From Lottia gigantea (taxonomy: Eukaryota; Mollusca; Gastropoda; Lottiidae): 64,000 nucleotides of DNA. Each line of letters begins with the position of its first letter. Position 1 is the first letter of the stretch. The stretch is taken from NCBI RefSeq assembly GCF_000327385.1, contig NW_008709716.1, positions 793,980-857,979 on the forward strand. Reading direction: 5' to 3'. Below the pieces are notes generated by a model. The model had not been told where the DNA came from. It saw only the letters and a list, made by a program, of their open reading frames with translations, and did no database searches. Made by a program: the position numbers and the translations under genes. Shown piece after piece: positions 38,595-49,881 of this stretch.

Positions 38595-38710
38595 TATAGA
38601 CAATGTTCAATGGAATAACAATTACTGGTTAAAAAAAAATGCAACGTTTCGGCGTGGAAATATTGCATCACTTTATCCAGTGATCGTTGTTCCATAAAGC
38701 TGTGTCTATA
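38595..38710. mobile_element. Foldback hairpin element, about 116 bp
   Basis: The left arm tatagacaatgttcaatgga is mirrored by the right arm tccataaagctgtgtctata, and the pairing continues inward to about 34 bases with a few mismatches. The loop has tgcaacgtttcggcg. It is a small non-autonomous element next to the MITE remnant. Confidence 0.65.
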
Positions 38711-39634
38711 ATAACTTAGTCTAATGAATTTATTGTCTAATACCGAGATTCAGTTGTATAGTTATATTAAGTCCACTGAAGAATCTATACCCTTACCAGC
38801 CAAGTTTGAGATTATATATTTCATGTTCATTTCAGTTAAAATGAGATTCTGGGGATAAAATAAAAATACTATAAAATGCTTGTATTTACTATATGTATTT
38901 ATTCAGTAAAACAACAACAAGAAGAAAATATCTTAAAAGTACACCGGAAATATGGCATAAATATAGTAAACCTTTAAATTATTATTTATTTGATCCATTC
39001 TAATGTTTTAAAAAACAAACAATGATATGTTCAATCATAATAATTCCTGAAATACGTATAATTATATCATTAAATGGCATTCAAAGTGAGGAAACTGAAT
39101 TAGATTTTTTAGATATTCTCCATAGTAGTATAGGACATTTTGGAACTGTGAAACCCAATTTAAATGGATTGCTACATATTAAAATTACCTCCCCGAGGCT
39201 ATATAGAAATATTTAAGTAATTCTCTCTGTTAGCAATTACGTATTATCAAACTACTTACTAACCCTAAATGTTTTTTTGAATATATTCTATCGGAAACCA
39301 GAAACTTTTAAGTCTAAAGGTTTATTATCGACGAGTGGTGTTACGTTTTAGACTATCAGAAGTACTTGCAATAAACTATAAATGTTATAATAACATGTTA
39401 AATGACAAAATTCTTTATCAGACAATATTAAACAATAAAATCGACAACTAACAAACAATATATAAATAAGCATTTCTCTACAATCTTGATACTCTTTCAT
39501 ACATTAATAAATCCATAAGTACCGGATTCATGTAAAATAACCATTCTTTTTTTTTGCGTAACAAATATAAAGATTTAAAACAACATTGTGGTCGTATTAT
39601 GGCTTTGGCTTTCAAAAGTGGACAAATCTAGAAA

Positions 39635-41588
39635 TTAGTTAACTTCTCCCATGGGTTTCTCTTTATGAAAAACAGCTAATATATTTTTTGCAGCTGTGGA
39701 TGACATACTGTTTCTTGATTCCCATGTGTTACTGCCCATGTGTGGCAGCACGATGCAGTTTGGAATAGAGACTAGTGGATGAGATGCTGGAAGTGGTTCT
39801 GGTTCAGTGACGTCAATACCAGCGGCAGTTATCTCACCATTGACTAAAGCCTCGTGCAAATCGTCATGGTTTACTACTCCACCTCGACCACTATTTATCA
39901 AAATGGCCGACTTTTTCATCATCTTGAAAGCATCTTTATTAAACTTATGTCTGGTCTGGGCAGTGAGATTACAACAAATACAGATAAAATCAGACTGCTT
40001 TACGAGTTCATCAAATGATACAAAATCAGCTCCAATGTCGGAAGCGTAGCTCACACAAACAACGTCATGGTAGATAATTTTACGAACTCCAAACGGACGT
40101 AGTCTACGAGCCACACCATAACCAATTCGTCCAAGACCCAGTATTCCTACTGTACGCTGAGTCAGCTCGGTTCCTAATAACCACATTGGTTTCCATAGTC
40201 CCCATTCACCATTTTTCACTGCTCGCACTCCTGCAATATGTAGATATAAGACATTGCCTAAGGTGAGTCAGTTTGAGAATGTAGTCCAATAAAGGGATGG
40301 TAAAGCGGTTTTCTAAATTTTGTATGTGGAAATTGATAGGTACTAAGTCCTCATTACAACCTCTTTAAGCAAAATTCTAACATGAAATCTAGGATTTTTT
40401 TAACCCTGGCCTTCAAATTCCAGATCATCATCGATCGAATGGACAAAACAATAGCTAATGTAAATATATCGTTTATAATTAATATATGTTTATGTTCATG
40501 TCAGTTCCATAAAATTCGACAAAAAAAATTCATCATATTGACAGAAAGAATGCTGCTTATGAAGATCGCATTCTCATCATATCCTACCTTCGAGAAGTCG
40601 CCTGGAAGTCAGCAACAATAATGATACAGTTAATTCAGCAACACTATCAGTGGAAACATTTGGAGTATTAGCTACTACGATACCACGTTTCTTACATTCG
40701 ACTAAATCTATATGCTCATAGCCAACAGACATTGTGGCTATCACCTTTAAGTTAGGCCCTGAAATTGTAAAGACATGAAATACCGATAATTAAACGTTTC
40801 TTATAATTTACAATACAAGTGAAGGGATCGAAAAATGTATAAATAGTACCATATTTGATTGATTTTGTACCTTAAGATATTTTTTTCGTTTTAGTTTTGA
40901 TAAATAATGATTTTTTTTCTGTGAACAATATTTTATTCATAGGAGAAATGGATTAGGGAACAGGAAGAGTATAAATCGGCTATAAATGCAAATTGAGGCT
41001 GCTTCCAGCACGATCCCTTGTTCAAGCAATAATTTTTTTTATTTGAAGAAAATTTTTTGATTGGAAGCGGGTGGTCACCAATAGGTTTATTCTTGTTCTC
41101 CCTAGAAAATCAGGCATCAATATTGAAATAGTTGTAGCCTAAGCTACATAAAAGTCCATAGAAAAATTCAATGGTCATTAACGAATAAGGGGAAACAACT
41201 CATAGAAGAAAATCAATAGGCCCTTGAACATGGATAATTAAAGATCAATCCACAACCTTGACATTGTAAATGTCACATTGCGAAGTGTGTCCAGATAACC
41301 CAGACTTTTCTAGGTTACCGGTTATCCCTATCAAAAATCCAAAAATTACGTTACAATCAAAAAAAAAAAATAAAGATTTTAATTACCTGCAGCATCTATC
41401 ACGTCCTTGTTAATATTATCAGTTAACATACAAAACAAACCGTCAATTCCTTTCACATTTTTCAGTAACTCGTCTTGTGGAATAGCTTCGTCCGACTCCC
41501 AAAATGACAGATCACATTCCGGTTTCAGGATGTCTATGCCGGTCTGTGGCACCAACCTGGTCACATAAACCTTACGAGCACTCGACAT
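39635..41588 (-). CDS. GRHPR: Glyoxylate/hydroxypyruvate reductase, paralogue C
   Basis: Exons 41588-41387, 40758-40588 and 40230-39635, with both introns in phase 1, give 322 residues. Conserved parts: [16 protein letters not shown], substrate loop ATMSVG, Rossmann motif GLGRIG, catalytic Arg in NSGRGGVVN, Glu in DVTEPEPLP, and His in LPHMGS. The middle exon is 171 bases in all three paralogues. This copy and paralogue A have full active sites and so are expected to be working enzymes. The C-terminal [11 protein letters not shown] matches the human tail in position (RGEPMPSELKL), so this copy is the closest to the ancestral form at that end. Function follows from the family; substrate preference between paralogues cannot be read from sequence. 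Confidence 0.93.
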
Positions 41589-44500
41589 GTTTCAAAGCAC
41601 AAGTTTTAATTCATAATACAGTTAGATTCATGCAGAAAGAGCCGGGGAACCACCATAGATATCTGATTGGATGATATTTTAATGTGATGACCTAAGGGTC
41701 CCTTCTGACCAATCATTAAGTAACACTCCCTAAACACGTGTTGGTGGAATCCTCATGTTAATACAAGTTGAAATATCTCCAGAATATTTCTCAAGACAAG
41801 CTGATGTAAAAAACTGTATTATTACAATGTGAGGTGGCATTATTAAACAGCTTATGGTTATGGTGTGTAAATTAATTTCACGACATATTCGTGAAATCAA
41901 CCTTGATCATTTATTCCATTTCAAACTTAAAGGTAGGCCTAAATTCATGAAAACTATCACAATTTGTGAAACAAGTGTTTGCATCTTGACGATTCTGTCA
42001 TGTTTTGTGGTAGAGGAACTTGAACTTGAATACCCATAATAGGCTATCTCTGGAAATGGGTGGTTGGTTGGGGGGGGGGGGGGGATGTGCATTTTCATGC
42101 TGGTAGATGTGGTCGAAACATGTGGTTTCAAAGTGTTCTCGATGACATCACGTCCGTATACTTTCTGCATTAATGGTGCCTTGAATGGCCTTGGTGTCCA
42201 CCTTCCGACCATTCGATCAAATTCCAATAATGTATGCCCACAATATACCATTTCTTAGCATCTGATAACTGATTTCGGATTTCGAGTCATTTTAGTGCGT
42301 CACCTGCACAGTATACCACAAGAAACATTATTTTGAGAAATGTATAATGCACACATTTTCTCTTCATGCATGGTAATACCATTTAATTCACTTGCACTTT
42401 TTCTAGAAATGAGTTTGCCTTTAGCATAATATTTTGTCAACTTTCAAAACTGTCAACTGTCAATTATAATATTTTATAATTTTGCTGTTTACTAAAATAA
42501 TAATTAAACTGCAGTGATTTTCAGGATGAATAGGAATTAAAATCTTTTCTATACAAAACTGATTTTGTGATTTATACTTTTTTAACGCATTTTGTAAATG
42601 ATTATTTATTCACAATTTTCAAATGAAAGTTAATAATTTATTATCATTAACCCATTCATGTTTACTTAACGTGTTGATATCAGATTGCTTTTTAATCAAA
42701 ATCCTCTACAAATAATATGTCAGTGAAGATTCCGATGGATTAAGCTAATTTGTTAGTTTTTTCAATTTATATTCTGTTGTTTTCGTTTCCATTTCTGTTT
42801 TAAAAGCTGTAAAATATTTCCGTGTTTGCTGTTTATTTCGGGTTATTGGTAGGCTCTACTTCTTTGCTGGCTGTGGCAAATTGCAAAATCTCTGAAAAAT
42901 CAACCTTCTGGGTTAATAAGGTCACGTGCTAGAACAGTCTAAATTAGCGACATTTTCTGTGTTTGGAAGGTTGTGAAACCGGAAGAAGACGTCAGACACC
43001 AGAAATGAAAGAATCGGCGAATAGTCAAAGTGAATGACAATTACCAATCTATCAATAAATAATACTTGTTTGCTGCCAAATATTTTCTGCTACTATCTTA
43101 TATAGGTTTACATACCAGTGACTGTATTTTGAATTTCCCTTAGCTGCAGTAGGTGATATTAGCAATTGGTGTTAGAGTTGGGTCATTGACATCAGCTTCA
43201 GAGGAATACAACCGCAACAAATTTTTATTAATTGTCCTTATGCCAAACGTCATTACCACCACTAAGTTGTAATTGAAATTATAAACAAATCATAACCATA
43301 AACAAATCACAATTGCTTTTGATTTAAACAACTCATCGACTGAAGACATTCAGTTTTGAATATCAATAAAAGTCATTCCTTTTAATGATAGGTCGACATT
43401 TTCTTGTATTAATGACACACCATCTTTTTAAAACTTAATCAATTTATCAACTACAGAAGGATTTCTTCGGATCCCGGCTGTTATTTTCTTGTCTTGTGTT
43501 TAATTTTGTGTCGAACATTGCCTTTCATAATGTTCGTGTGTAGTTTCTTTAATATAGTCCAATGATGGAGAACATCGTGTTAATGAGGTAATAATCGCCA
43601 TGTTTAATTGAAGGATGGTTCTTTATTGTTCTTGAGAGACGAGTTTTTTTAAGGCGTTTTTATTGGACACCTTCTAAAACTGTTTAAAATTCTGATAGTC
43701 AACTTTCATTGTTTACATATTTATTAAAACTAACTTTACAATACAAGATAGCGTATAAGTATTGAGTATGATCCATAGTCCGAAGTAACATATCACTGTC
43801 ACCTACATCAAATCAATAGCGTGCATAGAATGTCATGTGCATTTTTACTCTGTCAAGGACAATATTTCATAAATACCGTTTCTGAACATCTAGACAATAG
43901 ATATTAGTCAGTCTTTCGTTTCACAGTTTGGGCAGTTTTCAACGGGCTCTCTGGAAAAAGTTAAACAAGGTAGAATTATTTGATTTGGCATGAGATGTCA
44001 TATGAATTAGTGGAGTAAGCATAGACAATATAGTCATTGCATTTTATATATTTTATTCAGATTCGGATCTTGATGTCTGAAGTTGACATTCCTTACAGAT
44101 TTGGGGAAATTAGAAATAGTCGTTTCCTGTTTGGGCCCCTTTAGGCCTGTGAAAGGCCTTAGTTTGAAGTGAAAATTAAGCTCAAAATCCATCTCAGACC
44201 ATCTGAAATCCGTTGACTTCTGGCCTCAAGGGTCTTCTGGGCTCGCCTCGAAAAGACACCTCTCATTTTACCCTTCCCACCTATAGCTGGAAAGTTTTAA
44301 ACCGGTAGTGTGAGTTCACCAGCATTAGACTACTTTATCACAGAACATAGTTCATATTTTTTCATTGGTTGTTCTGAATATTCCCAGTGTAATTCGATTA
44401 GTTAAAACCGAGGTAACTAGGTCAGGGACCGAGGTAACTAGGTCAGGGCAAAGACTTCTTATACTAAGAAGGGAGTAGTTAGCCCTTAAAACTGATTAAA

Positions 44501-44624
44501 TGGCATACCGATTTTCTAATAAGAAGGTAAACGGTCATTTTAATAATTATAAAAACGCGAAATATATACATCATAATATATTGTACAAACTGAAAACCAT
44601 GTCATTTAATATGATATTCTCAGA
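41589..44624. other. Intergenic stretch between GRHPR paralogue C and the CUB gene
   Basis: Contains a run of 15 Gs at 42070-42084 and a two-copy 21-bp direct repeat at about 44408-44450 (accgaggtaactaggtcagg). No exon, RNA gene or transposon is recognised. Confidence 0.5.
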
Positions 44625-47571
44625 TCATATAGAGGTTGTCTCTGGTCTATTAGACGTCGGTGCCATCTGCCGGTGTATATTTGCCATCACTTCTTCATAA
44701 CTTGGTGGAGGTTCAAAAGGGTCGCCGGAAGGAACATACGGAGGAGGGCCATTTCCTATAGAAACATAGTTCTGTGCTGAATCAGGGGTGGATGGAGCTG
44801 ATGGGTCTTCGTTTTCAATTTCTATTGGCGGAGGTTGCCACGGCTGAGGTATCTTTATTTTACAGCATAAACAATAAGGTTTGAACCAATTCCATTGGAC
44901 CTTTCCTATTCTATACCTTTTATACAGGAAACAATGAATAACACAAATTATAACGACTGCCAAAAGTGATAATCCAATTATCAAACCTATGTAGTTAAAT
45001 TCTTCTACAAAATAAAAGAAGATGTTTCGTAGTATAACTCAATCTAGAACCATATTTGTATATATTAAATTACTACAGATAACAGTTTTTAGAAGATATT
45101 TACCATTTTATTCCCAGTTATTTCTCTTGAAAATTTTGTAAATCTGTGTATTACTTTGAAAAAATTATATCTGCATGTTGTGTTTTGACTCGATATAATA
45201 TTTCATACGGCGTTCAGAGTTTAGTTTAATTAAAAAGGAGGAGGCTGCCTCCCAGAAAAGTTTACAAAGGGCCTCATTCAATTTTAGTACATAATATTTA
45301 CACTTTAAGTAATGCATATTTCCACAAAAAATTATTTCTGGACCGTGACCAAGGTTCTGTAGCAGACTCTTTTATTTTGTGGAATTGCATCTAAACATCA
45401 TCGGGATCGGTGCTTGTGTTAAAATTTGTTTTTCATTTTATACACAGATTAATTGTTGATATTTGTAGGTAGTAATCCTCGCTGTATAATCTAAGTTGTT
45501 GATGATCTTTTCAAGCAGAATGATTTTTCACTATTACTTTCATTAATAACTTTAGAATATAATATAAATATTTTAAATGTGTTTAAATTACCACATACTG
45601 CCAGTTTAAGTATGATTTTAAGGCCTGTACAAGAATCAGCCTGTCTGACTGATCTTTTACTTTTATATTCAGCTTACCTGATTTGGCTATAGGTTTTGCT
45701 TCGCTGTAATACTTAGCTCTAAATCCTACACCTCTGGTTTGGTCGTTGGAGTAGGACGAGAACTCGAGAAACATATATTCGTTAGTGCTAACATAGCTTC
45801 CAATATTATAACACACTTTACCAAGAAGACGAGATTTGTCACTAGGACCTAGAAATAGAAATCCGTAAACATATTAACAAAAATCATGGTTAGTTCCTAG
45901 CTCTAACTATAAGCCTAATCCTAAAATCTTACTAAACAGTCATTATTTAATCTTAAATCTTAAATCCTTTTCGTGAAGAAACTCGACCAAACTTTTTACA
46001 TATGTTCCAGGCATCAGGCAATTCCCCAGGACAGACTTTGTGGCCACAATAATTAATAATAATATTTATTACTGTGGGTAACTAAAAGCGATAGAATTTA
46101 AAAATCTGGTCTGAATCATCATCTTCCTTCTGCAGTTGATGTCATCTGCTTTAGCCGCTATGTCTTCGGGACACCGAAAATAAAAGACAAAAATCACACG
46201 ATAACATATTTCAACCGAAGAAACAAAACTTACCATCGTAAATATACAAGGCATCTAATCCACACACTGCCGGGTTGCCAACAGCAGCACGAGTCACATC
46301 TAAATGTACACGGACATGATTTTCAGGTGATTTTATTCTGAAACCACATTTGACGTTTCTGAAATAGAACACATTTTAATGATTAAGATGATGTCGGACT
46401 CATTTGTATAAATATGCTACTATTCCATTAAAGAATATATTACTCGAATTTTTAAGATGTGAAAGGATATTGATTATCTGAACAATTTGAACTGTTTATT
46501 ACATATACCAAGTGATATTTAAGGTGAGAAACAGAAAGAAGAATGAGGACATGAATTGGGTCCAGTTTTTTGACTAGGATGTTCCTGTGCTTTATGGGCC
46601 GCAAGTATCTAGTACTAAAAGTTTGATATATGAGATATAGAAATATAATACTATAATATAGTATACATACTTTGGATAATAGGCGGGAAAATTAGGCGAC
46701 ACAACGAATTGTTCTGTATTTGTTGCAGTTAATTCATAAAAATGTTTATCTGTGCACTCTGCAATATAAAACCTGAAAACGTTTAACTCCTAATTAATAA
46801 ATCTAATTAGTTCGAAAAGAGGAAGGTATCGAGTCTAGGAAGAACACCGATGGTCTGGTATAGGTCATAACAAATTTGAAACATAGTGTCAGAGCTGTAA
46901 AGGCAGACATTGAAAGATAGACAAGTCATTCAGACGGCTAGACAAAGATCCTAGCTGTCGTTTTCGTGGCAAAATGGCCCTCTTACCTAATTCCGTGCAA
47001 CGTTAAAACATATGCATAAAAGTATGAAAAAAGGCAACATATATCCACGTCTATCAACGGCAAAGATTAATGGATATTAATTTAATCGCACCGAAGATAA
47101 CTAATCTGAAATACGGTTGGGGATCTAGGGGGAAACCACGTCGAGTAATACAACTAGATTTAATGGTTTATGCATATAAAGTGTTCATATATATCGGGTG
47201 TCTCAAAAAAAAACGATAACACTTTTCAATTCAGTATCAAAGCTATGATGACAATATACTGACCGCATATTTTTAGGGATATAAGATATCTTTTAACTAA
47301 ATAACAAAATTCAGAAGGCAATTTTTCAAAACCTTTTTTGGGTTTAATATCCCTGAAATATGAGGTCGAAATATTATGATCATAGTTTTGATACTATTTG
47401 AAAAATGCTGAAATGAAAGGATGTTATCGTTTTTTCTGGGCCACCTGATATAATTATAACAGTATTACACTAATCAGTTTCCTCACCTGTGAATAGGGGT
47501 TTTTTATACTCAGTTGACCTACATAGCATTATTAATAAACACCATATAGTTGGAGTTATCCACCAATCCAT
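44625..47571 (-). CDS. Single-CUB type I membrane protein with PPxY-bearing cytoplasmic tail
   Basis: Exons in transcript order are 47571-47487, 46758-46671, 46358-46234, 45848-45678 and 45004-44625, with phases 1, 2, 1, 1 joining cleanly to 282 residues. Exon 1 encodes a signal peptide (MDWWITPTIWCLLIMLC). Exons 2-4 form one CUB domain: SPNFPAYYPKNVKCGFRI, then ALYIYDGPSD, then YMFLEFSSYS and GVGFRAKY. The last exon has a membrane span (IIGLSLLAVVIICVIHCFLY), a basic and cysteine-rich juxtamembrane part (KPYCLCCKIK), then a proline-rich tail with PPPY and PPSYEEV, the PPxY class that binds WW domains of Nedd4-type ubiquitin ligases. I do not recognise a named orthologue. WW binding is inference from the motif. 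Exon 1 is placed by phase and the signal peptide only. Confidence 0.82.
47192..47450. mobile_element. Mariner-like MITE in intron 1 of the CUB gene
   Basis: The left end cgggtgtctcaaaaaaaaac gataaca and the right end tgttatcgttttttctgggc cacctg are inverted repeats of about 30 bp, flanked by TA on both sides, as expected for Tc1/mariner insertion. About 259 bp, no ORF. Confidence 0.75.
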
Positions 47572-48084
47572 AATTCTAACACATACATTTTACTTATCAT
47601 TTAATCCAAAATCCCCATCAATGACAGCATTAATGTTTACCAGTATACAGGCCAACAGGTATAACTATATATAATAAATTTCGATTTCGCAGCCTTGACC
47701 TTTATTGCACCAGGTTCAGGTGTAAATATAGTCGTGTTTCTCCAGTCTTTCTTTGCTTTGAACACTACCTCGCATTCATTTGTTTGTCATAATTATCGTT
47801 CGAACGCAGAGATGGCTAATTTGTAAATTTGTCAGTAGTGTGCTAAAGGTTTTATTGCAGAGAAAGATCCGCTCATGTCGAACTCAATGTCTCCCCGAAT
47901 TATTATTTCTCTGCTTCCTCATAGGTGATAAATTAATATCATAGGTGATTGATTAATAAAAAATTAATCTACTTCCACTGCCAAAATCGCGTTATACACA
48001 ATCTATGCCTTTTTATGTTATGTTATAGCCTTAAAAGCATCAAGTACACTCTGAAATCCAAAAGGAAGGCCGAGGTGAATGATG

Positions 48085-48920
48085 AAGGTTAATAGCTATG
48101 GTGCCATATTAAGTAAAGGTAAATAGGTATGGTGCTGTACAGAATGGAAAATAGCTTTGATACTGTGTAAAAGAATGGCAAACAGCTATGGTGCTATATA
48201 AATTGATGGTAAATGGCTATGTTGCTATAAAAAGTAAAGATAAATAGCTGTGGTGCAGTAAAAAGAATGGTAAATAGCTATTGTGCTATATAGATTAAAA
48301 GTAAATAGCTATGGTACTATATAAATTAATGGTAAACAGTTATGATGCTATATAAACTAAAGGTAGATAGATATGGTGATGTATATAGGAATGGTAAATA
48401 GCTAACTATGGTACTATATAAAAAAGGTAAATAGCTATGATGCTAAATAAATTACAGGTAATTAGCTACGGCGCTATATAAAGAAAAAAAGCTGTACAAA
48501 GTAATAGGAAATTGCTATGGTGTTGTGGTAAATTCCAATGGTTGTGTATAAAGTAATAGAATTTTACAATAGTTCTGTGTGGAGTGGGTTGGTTTATAAA
48601 GTAACAGCAAAATGGCTATTGTGGTGTATAAAGTCATAATAAATTGCTATGATGCTGTACAAAGAAATTGTATTTGCTACATGATGCTTTATAAAGTGAT
48701 AATAAATTATGGTGGTGTATAAATAATAGGTAATTGTGGTGTACAGTTTAATGGTAAATTGCCTTTGTGGGTTATAAAGTAATGGTACGTTCTTTAGTTA
48801 GATGTGTATAATGTAATGGGATTTGCTATGGTGGTTGAGTATAATTTAATGGTTAATAGCTATGCTGGTATATTAATAAATGGTAAATTGCTTTGGTATT
48901 GTATAAAGTAATGGTACTTG
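48085..48920. repeat. Decayed minisatellite, units about 36-40 bp
   Basis: About twenty imperfect units with consensus like ggtaaatagctatggtgct followed by atataaagtaat. Units vary in length and drift steadily, with the right half more diverged (aaattgctttggtattgtat). It is not open in any long frame. Confidence 0.8.
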
Positions 48921-49309
48921 GTGGTGCGGTGCTATTTAAAATGGATGCACATATACCATTTAGGGTCCAGTCGCAGCCAATCCAATGTAAGAAAGCTGGT
49001 TCTACCTGATTGATGATTTTATTACTTGAATTTTAATAAAGAATTATAATATAAAAATAAATAACATAATGTTAACAAACATGATTTTTGAAATATCCAA
49101 AAGAATTATACGTTTCACTCACTGCCTAAAATTTAGGGGAAAATCTACCTTAAGTGTTTTGTAAAAGTTGACAAATAATATCGGATAGGTACAAGGGTAC
49201 ACTTTATCATACATGTGTATTATTCAGACCTTTGAAGTGAAAATGATGATCCACAGTACCGAGTACATTAGAGAGCGCGATAATTCATGTACTCAAATAA
49301 CCCTCCAAA

Positions 49310-49640
49310 ATCATAGCTTTATCACAATTTAACAATTATTGTGATCAGTTCCCTCTCTTGAATATTGAAATTGGAGAAATGTATATTCATTAGTTACGCC
49401 CCTTGAACTTTTTAAATTCGTCGGTCAGGTAGTTTTTGTTGGCGCCTTCCACTCTGTAGTGTTGTTGTGTATCAATAGAGCATTTATGACGTGTATGGAG
49501 CCAGGCAGGGTATGCTTACTCTTCTAGACACCACTTTTCATTATGAAATACTCACTTATGACGGATATACTTCCTGCTACCAATGTCTCGCCAAAATGTT
49601 TTGGATTTCGGGTTCCGTTTTGCGGTTCTTATCTTTAGTT
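49310..49640. repeat. Dispersed repeat related to 27395-27545 and 17780-17840
   Basis: ttgtgatcagttccctctct ... gttacgccccttgaactttt pairs with the copy at 27405-27530. A following part with ctaccaatgtctcgccaaaa resembles 17820-17845 (ctgccaatgtttcgtcaaaa) in an LSG1 intron. Class unknown. Confidence 0.5.
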
Positions 49641-49881
49641 CTTGATTTGTATATTGACATGCTTATATAAAGTCGATATATATACATGATTGTGGAATTG
49701 CAAAATCCCTAGACATCTGACTGAAAATTGGTTTGGTTTGGTTTGGTTTGGTGCAAATTCATTCTATCAATGTCCCGACCCGATATACATAAAAAGTTAC
49801 GATATTTATCTGTCATCTGATGTCTTTATAGTTGAATATTTGAGTATCCAATATGAATAGCTTATATGGTCATTTCTTTAG

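Larger units (their letters stand above)
37021..39634. other. Convergent spacer between GRHPR paralogues B and C
   Basis: Holds the 3' UTR of paralogue B, a (TA)n tract at about 37189-37211, a right-truncated relative of the 340-bp MITE (38349-38570) and a foldback hairpin (38595-38710). On the minus strand AATAAA (TTTATT at 39321-39326) may end paralogue C. No exon is recognised in the remainder. Confidence 0.55.
47572..49881. other. Spacer between the CUB gene and the copper transporter gene
   Basis: Contains the minisatellite at 48085-48920, the dispersed repeat at 49310-49640 and a (ggttt)n tract at 49727-49753. No exon is recognised. The CUB gene's promoter should lie at the left end. 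Confidence 0.5.

Noticed and set aside
49727-49753. Telomere-like repeat
   Set aside because: The tract is (ggttt)n of about five units; animal telomeres use TTAGGG, so this is a microsatellite.
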